A stretch of DNA of 64,000 nucleotides from Gammaproteobacteria bacterium (GCA_020445255.1 JAGRGY010000024.1:1-64000), one strand, 5' to 3'; positions 1 through 8,616 are shown, counted from the first letter of the stretch. Notes: generated from the sequence alone by a model not told the origin. Program-made: numbers and translations.

Positions 1-9
1 CTGCGAAGC

Positions 10-142
10 ACATAACGCCAAGGTAAGCGGCGGCTGGTGCGGAGCGGCGTTTGCGCAATCATGGCGTAGCCATGCGCAAAAAGCCGCGGAGTACCAGACG
101 TCCGAGTGAGCACAGCGAACGGCTTGACCGCCTTGTTAGGGC
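10..142 (-). other. Integron attC recombination site
   Basis: Read on the minus strand, the site opens with the R'' core GCCCTAAC (142-135) followed by an AAGGCG arm. It closes with TTACCTTGGC leading into the R' core GTTATGTGC (16-8). Between them is an extended imperfect inverted repeat whose central stem pairs TTTGCGCA near 50-57 with TGCGCAAA at 73-80. R' departs slightly from the GTTRRRY consensus at the second R. The length of about 130 bp and the arm structure fit attC sites of chromosomal arrays. Cassette excision and integration would use the folded bottom strand. Confidence 0.85.
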
Positions 143-480
143 ACATTTTGCTCATTGGCTTTTCCCTGAACTCCAGCAGCGCCCTTCCTTCTGATTCTCA
201 CCGCGAACACAATCATTGCCAATAGACCCCCGGCCAAATAAGGGGCAATAAAGTTTCCGCCCGCATGACCAGGCTGCGCAATTTCCACAACCCCGAATTG
301 ACCAAGAATAGCGATTGGCGGCGGAACTACGAATAGCAGCAACCCCGAGCTCACCAAGAAAAGGCTTAGCTTCAACCCAGATGATTTTCTTGTTTTCCCA
401 ATTCCATAAGCCAAGAGCCAAGCAACGAGAAAGAACAACAACGCAGAAATTGTTCCTGCGAGTTTTGCATCGAGCACCAT
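136..480 (-). CDS. Integron cassette protein, small predicted membrane protein
   Basis: A 114-residue protein with three hydrophobic stretches, at about residues 8-28, 38-58 and 80-95. The first ends in a short basic loop (KTRKSSG) and the tail is hydrophilic. I recognise no family. It is the first cassette of the array: its ATG lies about 15 bases after the attI-side core GTTAGGGC, and its TAA stop lies inside the attC R'' core (CCTAAC), the compact packing typical of integron cassettes. Expression would have to come from an integron promoter or its own; I could not identify one. Function unknown. Confidence 0.75.
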   Translation of the reverse strand: MVLDAKLAGTISALLFFLVAWLLAYGIGKTRKSSGLKLSLFLVSSGLLLFVVPPPIAILGQFGVVEIAQPGHAGGNFIAPYLAGGLLAMIVFAVRIRRKGAAGVQGKANEQNVP

Positions 481-491
481 TCTGCTTTCTG

Positions 492-560
492 GCCCTAACA
501 GCTGATTATCTGGCTTGCGCCGATATGACGATTCGGACCCCGCGCTGATAGCGGAATATC
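492..560 (-). other. Putative attI site and first-cassette junction
   Basis: On the minus strand the core GTTAGGGC occupies 499-492, between intI and the first cassette start codon. It has the same 8 bases as the complement of the attC R'' core, as expected at an attI x attC junction, where crossover falls between the G and the first T. The right boundary is arbitrary because attI sequences are not conserved apart from the core. An integrase-binding direct repeat could not be identified by eye. Confidence 0.6.
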
Positions 561-575
561 TGGCCGGTGCGGGTA

Positions 576-604
576 TTGTGATATGGCGCCGGCTGTTCTA
601 TTCT
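576..604 (+). promoter_or_regulatory. Candidate sigma70 promoter for intI
   Basis: TTGTGA (576-581) and TATTCT (599-604) are separated by 17 bases and lie 43 bases before the intI ATG. Each hexamer matches 4 of 6 consensus positions. No convincing LexA operator (CTGT-N8-ACAG) overlaps it, although many integron integrase genes are SOS-controlled. Confidence 0.35.
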
Positions 605-646
605 TGTTCTCCATAACAATTCCGTCGATTTGAGGACATTCGGCTC

Positions 647-2050
647 ATGGATTCGAGCAGCCTCCCTGCGGAACCCCGTGCAGATCGGTTTTGGCAACGG
701 TACCTTTCCCTTTGCCGGCAGTTTCGTGTTCCAAACAGTGCCTTGCCATGGTATCGCAGATACATCGAGCAAATGATTGCTGCGAAGCCGGATCTGCGGC
801 TGCGGCAATATTCCGCGGACGATATGTCACGCTGGCTCGAACATCTTGCCAGAGAACCTTTTCTTTCAGACTGGCGCAGACGCCAGGCGGTCGATGCATT
901 TCGCCTGCTATTTGGCCATTTGCTGAGGCTCCCCTGGGGCGCCGACTTCGACTGGGACCACTGGCTCGCTGATGGGCGCCAACTCGAATTGAAGCACCCG
1001 ACGGTGGCGCGGACCTTTGAGGGGGCCGTCGATTTGCCGGCGAACGTGTCCACGAGCAACGTGTTGGCTGAGCGTCATCCCGACCTTTATCGACGTTTTC
1101 TTGCTGCCGTCAGAATTCCCAACTATTCGATAAACACCGAGCGTTCCTATCTCGGGTGGATCAACCGCTTCTTGCGGCACCACAGAACCCGTCTCCCAAA
1201 CGATTGCAGCGAACCGGAGGTGGCGGCATTTCTGGAGCACCTCGCTGTGCGCCGCAAGGTGGCAAGTGCAACACAGGCCCAGGCGCTGAATGCACTGGTG
1301 TTCTTTTTTGCGCGTGTCATCGAGCGTCCGCTAGGCGAGCTCGGCCCGGTCAAGCGCCCAAACAAGCCACGTCACATACCGACTGTATTGAGTCCCAACG
1401 AACTGCGGCGGCTGTTCGGCGCCTTGGACGGCAGAAAGGGGATGATGGCGCGCTTGATGTATGGCAGTGGACTACGGGTCATGGAATGCGTCCGTCTACG
1501 CGTGCAGGACCTGGATTTCGATTACCGTCAGCTCACGGTGCGCGCAGGCAAGGGCAACAAGGACCGCGCGGTACCATTGCCGGATTCGTTGATCGAGTCA
1601 TTGCAGCGGCAGTTGGCATGGCGCCGGCGCTTGCACGACGACGATCTCGCCGCTGGCGTGGCCGGCGTATTTATGCCGGAGGCGCTGGCACGAAAATATC
1701 CGAACGCCGAACGTGAGTTCCGTTGGCAGTATGTTTTCCCGTCGAGTCAGGTCTCAAAAGACCCCCGCTCGGGTGCCCTGCGGCGCCACCATCTGCATCA
1801 GTCCGTGCTGCAAAAGGCGATACGCGATGCGGCCAATCGCGCAGGGATCAGCAAGCGGGTCACGAGCCATACGCTGCGCCATTCATTCGCCACGCACCTG
1901 TTGGCATCAGGTGCCGACATCCGCACCGTTCAGGATCTGCTCGGCCATGCAGACGTCTCAACGACGATGATCTACACCCACGTACTCGGCAAAGGTGGCA
2001 GCGCCGCCCGTAGCCCGCTGGATGCATTGGCGTCGGTGATGGCGCCCTGA
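647..2050 (+). CDS. intI: Integron integrase (IntI), long form
   Basis: A 467-residue tyrosine recombinase that would catalyse attI x attC and attC x attC recombination. The catalytic set is complete: R277 (SGLRVME), K305 (GKGNKDR), H408 and R411 (SHTLRHSF), H434 (GHADVS) and nucleophile Y443 (MIYTHV). The segment at about 345-385 ([31 protein letters not shown]) is the extra domain specific to integron integrases and separates this from XerC/D. Residues 145-230 form the usual core-binding domain. About 140 extra N-terminal residues make it longer than class 1 IntI (337 aa) and resemble a second core-binding fold. The start has GAGG about 10 bases upstream. Confidence 0.93.
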   Translation: MDSSSLPAEPRADRFWQRYLSLCRQFRVPNSALPWYRRYIEQMIAAKPDLRLRQYSADDMSRWLEHLAREPFLSDWRRRQAVDAFRLLFGHLLRLPWGADFDWDHWLADGRQLELKHPTVARTFEGAVDLPANVSTSNVLAERHPDLYRRFLAAVRIPNYSINTERSYLGWINRFLRHHRTRLPNDCSEPEVAAFLEHLAVRRKVASATQAQALNALVFFFARVIERPLGELGPVKRPNKPRHIPTVLSPNELRRLFGALDGRKGMMARLMYGSGLRVMECVRLRVQDLDFDYRQLTVRAGKGNKDRAVPLPDSLIESLQRQLAWRRRLHDDDLAAGVAGVFMPEALARKYPNAEREFRWQYVFPSSQVSKDPRSGALRRHHLHQSVLQKAIRDAANRAGISKRVTSHTLRHSFATHLLASGADIRTVQDLLGHADVSTTMIYTHVLGKGGSAARSPLDALASVMAP

Positions 2051-2065
2051 CTGTGCTGGCGACGC

Positions 2066-3964
2066 TCAACCCTCCAACGCCTCCCAGCGCTCATAAGCCT
2101 GCGCGAGTTCCTGTTCCACCTGCTGCATGCGGGCGTTCAGACTGCTGACCTTGTCCGGCGACGCGCGGTACAGCTCCGGGTCACCGAGGGCCTTCTGGAT
2201 ATCGCTCAATTCGGCATCGAGCGTCTCGATGCGTGCCGGCAGCGCATCGAGCTCGCGCTGGTCCTTGTAGCTGAGCTTCTTCTGTCTCGGCGCCTCGGGC
2301 ATCTTGTTGCCGACAGCCGCCGTCGCTTCGGTCGGCTTGCCTGCAGCCTTGGGTTTCGCCACCGCCGGTGGCGTGCGCTGGCGCAGCCAGTCCTGATAGC
2401 CGCCGACGTACGCATTCACGCGTCCGTCGCCCTCGAACACCAGCGTGCTGGTCACGACGTTGTCGAGAAACGCACGGTCGTGGCTGACCAGCAGCAATGT
2501 GCCATCGAAATCCAGCAGCAGATCTTCGAGCAGCTCGAGCGTTTCGAGGTCGAGGTCGTTGGTCGGTTCGTCCATGACGAGCACGTTGGCGGGCTTGGTG
2601 AACAACTTGGCCAACAACAGCCGGTTGCGCTCGCCGCCGGACAACGCGCGTACGGGCTGGCGGCAGCGCTTGGGCGGGAACAGGAAGTCCTGCAGGTAGC
2701 TGATCACGTGCCGGTCGGCACCGTTGACGCTGACCTTGTCGCTGCCGCCCGCGACATTGTCGAGCACGGTCTTGTCGGGTTCGAGCTGGTCGCGCAGCTG
2801 GTCGAAATATGCCACTTCGAGTTTGGTACCGCGTTCGATGCGTCCGCTGTCGGGCGTGAGCCGGCCGAGCAGCAGATTGAGCAGCGTCGACTTGCCGCAG
2901 CCGTTCGGACCGATGATGCCGATGCGGTCGCCGCGCAGGATCGTGGTCGAGAATCCGCGGATGATCGGGATGTCGTCCCACGCGTAGCTCACGTCGACCG
3001 CTTCGCATACCAGCCTGCCGGAGCGCTCGGCCGTGTTCGTCGTCAGCTTCGCGGTGCCCTGGCGGGCGCGCCGTTCGCCGAGTTCGCGACGCATCGCCTC
3101 GAGCCGCCGCACGCGGCCCTCGTTGCGTGTGCGCCGTGCCTTGATGCCCTGGCGCACCCAGATCTCTTCCTGCGCCAGCAGCTTGTCGAAGCGCGCGTTC
3201 TCCTGCGCCTCGGCGTTGTCGAGCTCGTCGCGCCGACGCAGGTAGTTGCCGTAGTCACCGGGGTAGTCGCGTATGCGCCCGCGATCGAGTTCGACGATGC
3301 GCGTCGCCAGTCGCTGCAGAAAGCCGCGATCGTGCGTGATGAACATCAGCGTACCGGGCCAGTTCAGCAGAAACACCTCGAGCCAGGTGATCGATTCGAC
3401 GTCGAGATGGTTGGTTGGCTCGTCGAGCAGCAGCAGCTGTGGATCGGACGCCAGTGCGCGCGCGAGCAGCACGCGCCGCTTCATGCCGCCGGACAGGTCG
3501 TCGAACCGGTCGTCGGCATCGAGCTGCATGCGCGAGACCGTCTGCTCGACCTGCAGTTGCATGCGCCAGCCGTCGACCGCCTCGAGTTGATGTTGGATGC
3601 GTTCGAGTTGCGCCATTGCGGCGTCACTGCTGTCGTCGGCCAGGGCGTGGCTGGCGACGTGGTACTGCTTGATCAGTGCAGCCGTATCGCCGACGCCGTC
3701 GGCGACCACGTCGAACACGCTGCCGTGCAGCTGTTCGGGCACATCCTGGGTCAGACGCGCGACGCGCATACCCTGGCTCAGCACGCATTCGCCGTCGTCG
3801 GCGGTGATCTCGCCGGCGATCAGTTTGAGCAGTGTCGATTTGCCTTCGCCGTTGCGGCCGAGCACGCAGATGCGTTCGCCCGGCTCGACCGCGAGGTCGA
3901 TGCCGTCGATCAACGGCGGGTCACCGTAGCTCAGGTGGAGATTGCGCAGCGTCAGCAGGGCCAT
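2066..3964 (-). CDS. uup: ABC-F ATPase Uup
   Basis: A 632-residue ABC-F protein with two nucleotide-binding domains and no membrane segments. NBD1 has GRNGEGKST, LSGGMKRR and LLLLDEPTNHLD; NBD2 has GPNGCGKST, LSGGERNR and VLVMDEPTNDLD. The inter-domain linker contains the basic IKARRTRNEGRVRR stretch seen in E. coli Uup, and the last ~75 residues look like the Uup DNA-binding coiled coil. Uup is linked to ribosome function and to suppressing tandem-repeat deletion and transposon excision. The start at MALLTLRNLHLSYG was chosen because it matches the family N-terminus; an in-frame ATG 21 bases upstream (3985) is also possible. It converges with intI, 15 bp apart. Confidence 0.92.
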   Translation of the reverse strand: MALLTLRNLHLSYGDPPLIDGIDLAVEPGERICVLGRNGEGKSTLLKLIAGEITADDGECVLSQGMRVARLTQDVPEQLHGSVFDVVADGVGDTAALIKQYHVASHALADDSSDAAMAQLERIQHQLEAVDGWRMQLQVEQTVSRMQLDADDRFDDLSGGMKRRVLLARALASDPQLLLLDEPTNHLDVESITWLEVFLLNWPGTLMFITHDRGFLQRLATRIVELDRGRIRDYPGDYGNYLRRRDELDNAEAQENARFDKLLAQEEIWVRQGIKARRTRNEGRVRRLEAMRRELGERRARQGTAKLTTNTAERSGRLVCEAVDVSYAWDDIPIIRGFSTTILRGDRIGIIGPNGCGKSTLLNLLLGRLTPDSGRIERGTKLEVAYFDQLRDQLEPDKTVLDNVAGGSDKVSVNGADRHVISYLQDFLFPPKRCRQPVRALSGGERNRLLLAKLFTKPANVLVMDEPTNDLDLETLELLEDLLLDFDGTLLLVSHDRAFLDNVVTSTLVFEGDGRVNAYVGGYQDWLRQRTPPAVAKPKAAGKPTEATAAVGNKMPEAPRQKKLSYKDQRELDALPARIETLDAELSDIQKALGDPELYRASPDKVSSLNARMQQVEQELAQAYERWEALEG

Positions 3965-4182
3965 AGGCGCGGCATCGTGACACAATGTGCGCGCCGCCGC
4001 GCGCTTTCAAAACCCGGTGTCCTCCACCCGGTGCCTTCAAAGCGATTCGCGCGCAGCACGATCAGTGTTCGCCGCAGCAAAGCCCCACCGCACGCATCAA
4101 GCAAAAACCCCACCCAAGGCGCCTGCACCGCCCGCCACAGCGTGAAATACCCCTTTACATGACAACTCGCTAGAATGCCGCG

Positions 4183-4890
4183 ATGAGCATGCGGGTCACA
4201 TTCCGGGAGGCCTGGTCGGGCGAGGCCGACTGCAAGCGCTGCACGCTGCGCGAATCGGCGCTGTTCGCCGGCCTCGAGGAATCCGACTTCGCCGAGATCC
4301 ACCAGCCGATCGACCAGATCCTGCTGCAGCCGGGCCAGACGCTCTACCAGTCCGGCGTCACCGGCGACCGCCTGTTCACGGTCCGCAGCGGCATGCTCAA
4401 GCTCGTCCAGTACCTGCCTGACGGCGCACAGCGCATCGTGCGACTGGTGAAGTCGGCCGACGTGACCGGTCTCGAGGCACTGCTGAACCAGCCCTACGAA
4501 CACGATGCCGTGGCGATGCAGCCGACCGAGCTGTGCTGCCTGCCGGTAGCGACGGTCAAGGCGCTGAGCAAGCGCAATCCCGAGCTGCACGTCGAGCTGC
4601 TGAAGCGCTGGCATCGCGCGCTGAGCGAGGCCGATGCCTGGCTGACCGAGTTCTCCACCGGGCCGGCGCGAGAGCGGGTCGCGCGGCTGCTGTTGCGGCT
4701 GGTGCGCGACAACCCGGACCACGAGTGCACGCTGTTCGGACGTGAGGACCTCGGTGCGATGCTCGGCATCACCACCGAGACGGCGAGTCGCACGGTCGCC
4801 GAGTTCAAGCGCCAGGGGCTGCTCGACGAGCTCGGCGGCAGCCGCCACCGCGTCAACGTGGCGGGGCTGACGGCGCTGCTCGAAAACTGA
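4183..4890 (+). CDS. CRP/FNR-family transcriptional regulator
   Basis: A 235-residue regulator with an N-terminal cyclic-nucleotide-type beta-roll (about 25-125), a dimer helix (135-165) and a C-terminal winged helix. The recognition helix carries E-T-A-S-R (199-203), the E--SR signature by which FNR reads TTGAT half-sites. Cysteines at 17, 20 and 119 have the spacing of FNR ligands C20, C23 and C122, but the position of FNR C29 is Ala26; an extra Cys118 adjoins 119. It may therefore be an altered Fe-S oxygen or NO sensor, or a non-cluster FNR/DNR paralogue. It stands alone; the next gene is convergent. Confidence 0.85.
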   Translation: MSMRVTFREAWSGEADCKRCTLRESALFAGLEESDFAEIHQPIDQILLQPGQTLYQSGVTGDRLFTVRSGMLKLVQYLPDGAQRIVRLVKSADVTGLEALLNQPYEHDAVAMQPTELCCLPVATVKALSKRNPELHVELLKRWHRALSEADAWLTEFSTGPARERVARLLLRLVRDNPDHECTLFGREDLGAMLGITTETASRTVAEFKRQGLLDELGGSRHRVNVAGLTALLEN

Positions 4891-4896
4891 CGACGG

Positions 4897-5562
4897 TCAG
4901 CGCGGCGGATCGATCTGGCCGTCGACCGAGCCGTTGACGCGGAACCAGCCCGCAATGCTGAAACGCGTCGTGCGCGTCGTCAGCACCTCGTGTGGAAAGC
5001 GTTCGCTGAGGAACACCGCGAGGCGCCCGTACAACGGCTGAACCGTCTCGACCGCAGCGCCGCCCTCGCCGGGTGCGTACAACACCATCTCGCCGCCGTC
5101 CCCCGGCCGCCACGTCGGGTTCAGGTACAGCACCGTCGACAGCACACGGTTGCGCTGCAGGTCACCGAAGGCGTCGACGTGGCGCCGGTAGAAGGCGCCC
5201 GGCGCATAGCGTGCGAAGTGCGCCTCGTAGTCGAACAGGCCGAGGTACAGGTGGCGGTTGATGCCGAGGCGCAGACACTCCATCCAACCGAGGAATCCGC
5301 GCGTGGCCGGCGTGTCGCCGTCCAGCCAACAGGTGTCGTCGGTGCGTACGAAGCGGTTGAGCTGGTGCACGTCGTCGCGGCCGACGGCAGCCCGTGCCAT
5401 CGCGTCGTCGGCGAGCGCCGTCAGCTGCACGAACAGGGCGTCGACGGTGGCCTCCGGCACACCGCCGTCGACGATCGCGTAGCCGTGCCGCTCGATCGCC
5501 TGCGCGATGCGCGCGAACACGTCGTCGTTGCCGGTATCGAAACCCGCTGCCAGTGCATTCAC
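4897..5562 (-). CDS. 2-oxoglutarate/Fe(II)-dependent oxygenase, prolyl-hydroxylase-like
   Basis: A 221-residue protein of the SM-20/prolyl 4-hydroxylase alpha fold. The metal triad can be read as H and D in YRRHVDAF and H in FPHEVL, with a downstream Arg in TTRFSIAGWF for 2-oxoglutarate. DGGEMVLY and GRLAVFLS are typical core strands. I chose a GTG start at 5562 because GGGAGG sits 9 bases upstream and the longer N-terminus (ATG at 5637) is basic and unlike the family. The substrate is unknown; relatives modify protein side chains or small molecules. Confidence 0.85.
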   Translation of the reverse strand: MNALAAGFDTGNDDVFARIAQAIERHGYAIVDGGVPEATVDALFVQLTALADDAMARAAVGRDDVHQLNRFVRTDDTCWLDGDTPATRGFLGWMECLRLGINRHLYLGLFDYEAHFARYAPGAFYRRHVDAFGDLQRNRVLSTVLYLNPTWRPGDGGEMVLYAPGEGGAAVETVQPLYGRLAVFLSERFPHEVLTTRTTRFSIAGWFRVNGSVDGQIDPPR

Positions 5563-5702
5563 GCCGGTCGGCCTCCCGCAGCCCTGTCGAGGACGGCGCT
5601 TTATACGCGGTCGCGGGACGACTGCATAGCCTTTCATCCGCTACCGGGCACCGGTCGCGGGTCACCGACGCGCCACGCGGCACCCGGGTGCGCGGTCGTG
5701 GG

Positions 5703-6011
5703 TCAGCGGTCTTCGGGCGCGGTGCCGTCCTGGGCGGCCAGCAGCCGTGCATGCCGCTGCAGGTCCACCGGGCGGTGCACGACGCGGGTGCCGGCCGGCT
5801 GCTGGGTCAGCGAAATACCCCCGGTCCAGTCCCTGGCCGGCCTGACCGGTCGCGCCACGAAGCCACCGCCGCAGTTCGGGCAGGTGTTGTGCAGCAGTTC
5901 GTCGACACAGCGCGCACAGAAGGTGCATTCGTACGAACAGATCCGGGCCTCGGTCGACGCCGGCGGCAACGGCCTGTTGCAGTGCTCACAGCTCGGGCGC
6001 AGTTCGAGCAT
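5703..6011 (-). CDS. DUF1272 zinc-ribbon-like protein
   Basis: A 102-residue soluble protein whose first ~55 residues match DUF1272. Paired cysteines recur in CEHC, CSYEC, CARC and CPNC, and MLELRP, ICSYECTFC and CPNCGG are hallmark strings. Eight or more regularly spaced Cys suggest one or two structural zinc sites. The C-terminal half is variable and polar. Family function is not established. Confidence 0.85.
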   Translation of the reverse strand: MLELRPSCEHCNRPLPPASTEARICSYECTFCARCVDELLHNTCPNCGGGFVARPVRPARDWTGGISLTQQPAGTRVVHRPVDLQRHARLLAAQDGTAPEDR

Positions 6012-6062
6012 GTCGTCCGGTGGTGCGCTGGCCGGAAACGGTGGTACGTGCCGTGACGCGGC

Positions 6063-6287
6063 TCACGTCCGCCACGGCGCCTTGCCGGCCTCGCGGCGTG
6101 CCTGCTCCGGGGTGATGCCGACGTCGCGCAGCAGCCGCGCGTCTAGGCGGGCCAGTGCGGCGCGCTGGCGCTGGCGGTCTGCCACCGTCCGGACGACCTG
6201 CCACCAGGCGATGGCGGTGGTGACGGCGTGTGTGATCCAGACCGGAACGCTGCGGTTGTCCGCACGCAAAGCAAGAATCCTGTTCAT
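6063..6287 (-). CDS. Small DUF1127 (YjiS-like) protein
   Basis: A 74-residue protein with the arginine-rich DUF1127 core at about 38-70: a basic run followed by LARLDARLLRDVGIT and then EQARREAGKAPW. A strong ribosome binding site (AAGGAGG) lies 7 bases before the ATG. Short DUF1127 proteins are common in Proteobacteria; some have been linked to RNA turnover and to phosphate or carbon responses. It diverges from the LysR gene, and the 174 bp between start codons could hold a shared control region. Confidence 0.82.
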   Translation of the reverse strand: MNRILALRADNRSVPVWITHAVTTAIAWWQVVRTVADRQRQRAALARLDARLLRDVGITPEQARREAGKAPWRT

Positions 6288-6461
6288 GTCGCAACCTCCT
6301 TGGGGGATGTTGCACGCAAGGCTAGGCAGCGCCGCCGAAACCGGCCAATCGTTTGTTTGGAAGGGCGTGTTCAGGAATTGCGATGGGCGATCGGGCCCGG
6401 TTTCTGCTTCAATCGCAACGACTGCCGCACCGCATCGCCGCGGCAGACAGGAGACCGCGCC

Positions 6462-7370
6462 ATGGAACTCTACCAGCTGAACACCTTCGTCAAGATCGCG
6501 CAGGAAGGCTCGCTGACGCGCGCGGCCGAACTGTTGTTCACCAGTCAGCCGGCGATCAGCGCCCAGATCAAGTCGCTCGAGGAGGAACTCGGCGTGACCC
6601 TGTTCGAGCGCAGCGCGCGCGGCATGCAGCTGACCGCGAAGGGCCGGCTGCTGTACGAGCAGGCACTCGCAACGCTGAACGCGGCCGCGCGCCTGAAGGC
6701 CGACGCGCAACAACTGCACAACGAGCTGCTCGGTGAGCTGAAGATCGGCGTGCACACGGATTTCGAGTTCATGCGCATCGGCGAGCTGCACGCGCGTTTC
6801 GCCGAGCGCCACCCGCGCGTACAACCGCATTTCGTGCAGAGCATGACCGTGAACATACTGCCCGACGTCCGCCGCGGCGCGCTCGACGCCGGTTTCTTCT
6901 TTGGCCCCTGCCCGCTCAGCGACCTCACCGTCTATCCGCTCGCCGAGGTGCCGATGCGGCTGGTAGGGCCCGCCGGCTGGGCACCGCGCGTGGTCGGCGC
7001 GACCATGGATGCGCTGCTCGACATGCCGTGGGTCTACACCTCCGACACCTGCCCGTTCTATGCGCTGACCCAGCGCCTGGTCGCCGACGTCGACGGCGAG
7101 CCGCCCAAGGTCGCCTACGCCGACAGCGAGGACGCGGTGCGCGCGCTGATCCGTGCCGGCGCCGGGCTGTCGATGCTGCGCGCCGACGATGCCGAGCGCA
7201 TGCGCGACGCCGGCGAGGTGTGCATCTGGGACGGTGCCTCACCAACCCTGCTGCTGGGCTTCGCGATCCAGCGCCAGCGCGCCGGCGAACCGATCCTCGA
7301 TGCGCTGCAGTCGGTGATCCGCGAGATGTGGCCGGACGGCCGCGCGATCGCCGACAGCATCGGCGCATGA
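6462..7370 (+). CDS. LysR-family transcriptional regulator
   Basis: A 302-residue LTTR with an N-terminal winged helix-turn-helix (residues 1-62; SLTRAAELLFTSQPAISAQI is the canonical helix pair) and a periplasmic-binding-protein-like effector domain (about 90-295). The ATG at 6462 follows AGGAG at the right distance and begins exactly at the family N-terminus. It is divergent from the DUF1127 gene, and LTTRs often control a divergent neighbour. The effector cannot be inferred. Confidence 0.9.
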   Translation: MELYQLNTFVKIAQEGSLTRAAELLFTSQPAISAQIKSLEEELGVTLFERSARGMQLTAKGRLLYEQALATLNAAARLKADAQQLHNELLGELKIGVHTDFEFMRIGELHARFAERHPRVQPHFVQSMTVNILPDVRRGALDAGFFFGPCPLSDLTVYPLAEVPMRLVGPAGWAPRVVGATMDALLDMPWVYTSDTCPFYALTQRLVADVDGEPPKVAYADSEDAVRALIRAGAGLSMLRADDAERMRDAGEVCIWDGASPTLLLGFAIQRQRAGEPILDALQSVIREMWPDGRAIADSIGA

Positions 7371-7451
7371 CGGGGCCGCACAGCCGGTAGCGTCGGTCGA
7401 TCAATGCGCCGCACGCGTCGATGACCGGCGGTCGTGGTCCGCGCCGACGCT

Positions 7452-7892
7452 TCAGCCGCCGGCGGTGCAGCGACAGATCTCGATGTCGTCGCCGGCAAGC
7501 GTGGTGAACTCCGACGCCTGCGGACGCTTGGTGCTGTAGAACAGGTGCGCGGCGCATCGGCAGTCGCTGCAGCCGAAACCGCTGACCGGCCGCATGCCCG
7601 GCATGCGCCCGAACGCATCCGCCCAGTGGTGCTCACGACGGACCGGCGCATAACCGCACCACACAGCGACAGGCGACGTGAATTCACGCAGGTAGTCGAC
7701 GTGCCAGTGCCGCGCTGTCGCACCGCGGCAGTGCCGGCCGACGCGTGCGCGCACACCGCCAGGCCCGAACGCGCTGCCGACGTAGACGTAGTAACCGCGA
7801 CGCAGCTCGAGCGTTCCCCAGCGGCCGATCGCGATGCCCGACCGGATCGCGCTGCGCAGCACGAGGGCATAGGTGCCGGACACGGGTCTCAT
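7452..7892 (-). CDS. DUF123 / GIY-YIG-type nuclease domain protein
   Basis: A 146-residue protein of the DUF123 group related to GIY-YIG nucleases. It begins SGTYALVLR, followed by GYYVYVGSAFGPGG, then HWHVDYLRE, and has a late Cys cluster (FGCSDCRCAAHLF). DUF123 proteins occur alone or fused to endonuclease III, which suggests nucleic-acid processing, though an activity is not established. The start at MRPVSG (7892) fits the family; the ATG at 7913 would add seven residues. Confidence 0.8.
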   Translation of the reverse strand: MRPVSGTYALVLRSAIRSGIAIGRWGTLELRRGYYVYVGSAFGPGGVRARVGRHCRGATARHWHVDYLREFTSPVAVWCGYAPVRREHHWADAFGRMPGMRPVSGFGCSDCRCAAHLFYSTKRPQASEFTTLAGDDIEICRCTAGG

Positions 7893-8124
7893 TGCTTTCG
7901 GGGCTGCGAACAATCGAGCGCGAATCGGGTGGGCGGCCAGGCGTCTACAACCCGAGGTGCCGGGCGCACGCAGCGGCAGGCTGTTGAGAACAGGTACAGC
8001 GCGAAGGTGCGAGATCCTGTCGCCAGGGTGATCGTGTCACGAGGTGTTGGAAGCGCGCATGGAGACCGACGGCTGCACGCGGGCGCCGCGCCGGGGCCAG
8101 CCCGGGCGCACGGCCCGGCACCGA

Positions 8125-8616
8125 TTACATCGCCAGTTCCAGATCGGTCTGTACCGCCTCGATGCCGGCGAGTGCGCACTCGGCATCGGTATCCCCGCTC
8201 GGTGCACCGGACACGCCGACTGCGCCGAGCAGCGAGCCGCCGACCTGGATCGGCACGCCGCCGGCCGACATCACCAGCCCCGGGACACGCCCGATCGGGG
8301 TGTCGGCGCGGTCTTTGAGTTCGGTGGTCGCCACGTTGAACATCACCGCGGCGTAGGCCTTGCCCTGCGAGATCTCGAGCGTGATCTTCGGCGCGATCGT
8401 GTCGCGCATCGCGGCCTGCGGGATACCGTCGCGGTCGACGACCGTGACGCCGATCTGGATACCCTTCTCACGACAGGCGTCGACCGCGGCCTTGGCGATC
8501 GCGTTGGCGGTCTCCAGCGACATGCGCTTGACCTGGATCACCATGCTGTCTTCGGCCGAGGCCGGGAGTGCACCGGCCATGAGTGCCACGAACGTTGCTG
8601 CGATTATCGTTTTCAC
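8125..8616 (-). CDS. Secreted GlcG/HbpS-like protein
   Basis: A 163-residue protein with a clear signal peptide (MKTIIAATFVALMAGALPASA) and a mature part matching the GlcG/HbpS fold: SLETANAIAKAAVDACREKG, VTVVDRDG, SQGKAYAA, PGLVMSAGGVPI and GAVGVSGAPSGDTDAECA. Family members include glycolate-locus GlcG and the haem-binding HbpS of Streptomyces; the ligand here is unknown. Nothing nearby is for glycolate use. The 232 bases between it and the DUF123 gene hold no gene that I can support. Confidence 0.85.
   Translation of the reverse strand: MKTIIAATFVALMAGALPASAEDSMVIQVKRMSLETANAIAKAAVDACREKGIQIGVTVVDRDGIPQAAMRDTIAPKITLEISQGKAYAAVMFNVATTELKDRADTPIGRVPGLVMSAGGVPIQVGGSLLGAVGVSGAPSGDTDAECALAGIEAVQTDLELAM

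Larger units (their letters stand above)
1..2050. mobile_element. Integrase-proximal end of a chromosomal integron
   Basis: The layout is the canonical integron platform. An integron-type tyrosine recombinase gene reads rightward. A short attI-like region follows on its 5' side, then a cassette gene pointing away from the integrase, then an attC site at that gene's 3' end. The array is truncated at the left edge of the window, so the number of cassettes is unknown. No plasmid, Tn402 or 3'-conserved-segment genes are seen and housekeeping genes follow directly, so I infer a sedentary chromosomal integron. The cassette is visibly less GC-rich than the flanking chromosome. Confidence 0.88.

Noticed and set aside
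576..646. LexA (SOS) box in the intI promoter
   Set aside because: CTGT occurs at 593-596, but no ACAG lies 8 bases after it; the match is too weak.
492..646. Cassette promoter Pc on the minus strand
   Set aside because: No pair of hexamers with 16-18 base spacing matched both consensus boxes well enough.
3984..4009. Third copy of the nested palindrome (GCGCGC-CGCC-GCGCGC)
   Set aside because: Only the GC core matches; the TGATG/CATCA arms and outer stem are missing.
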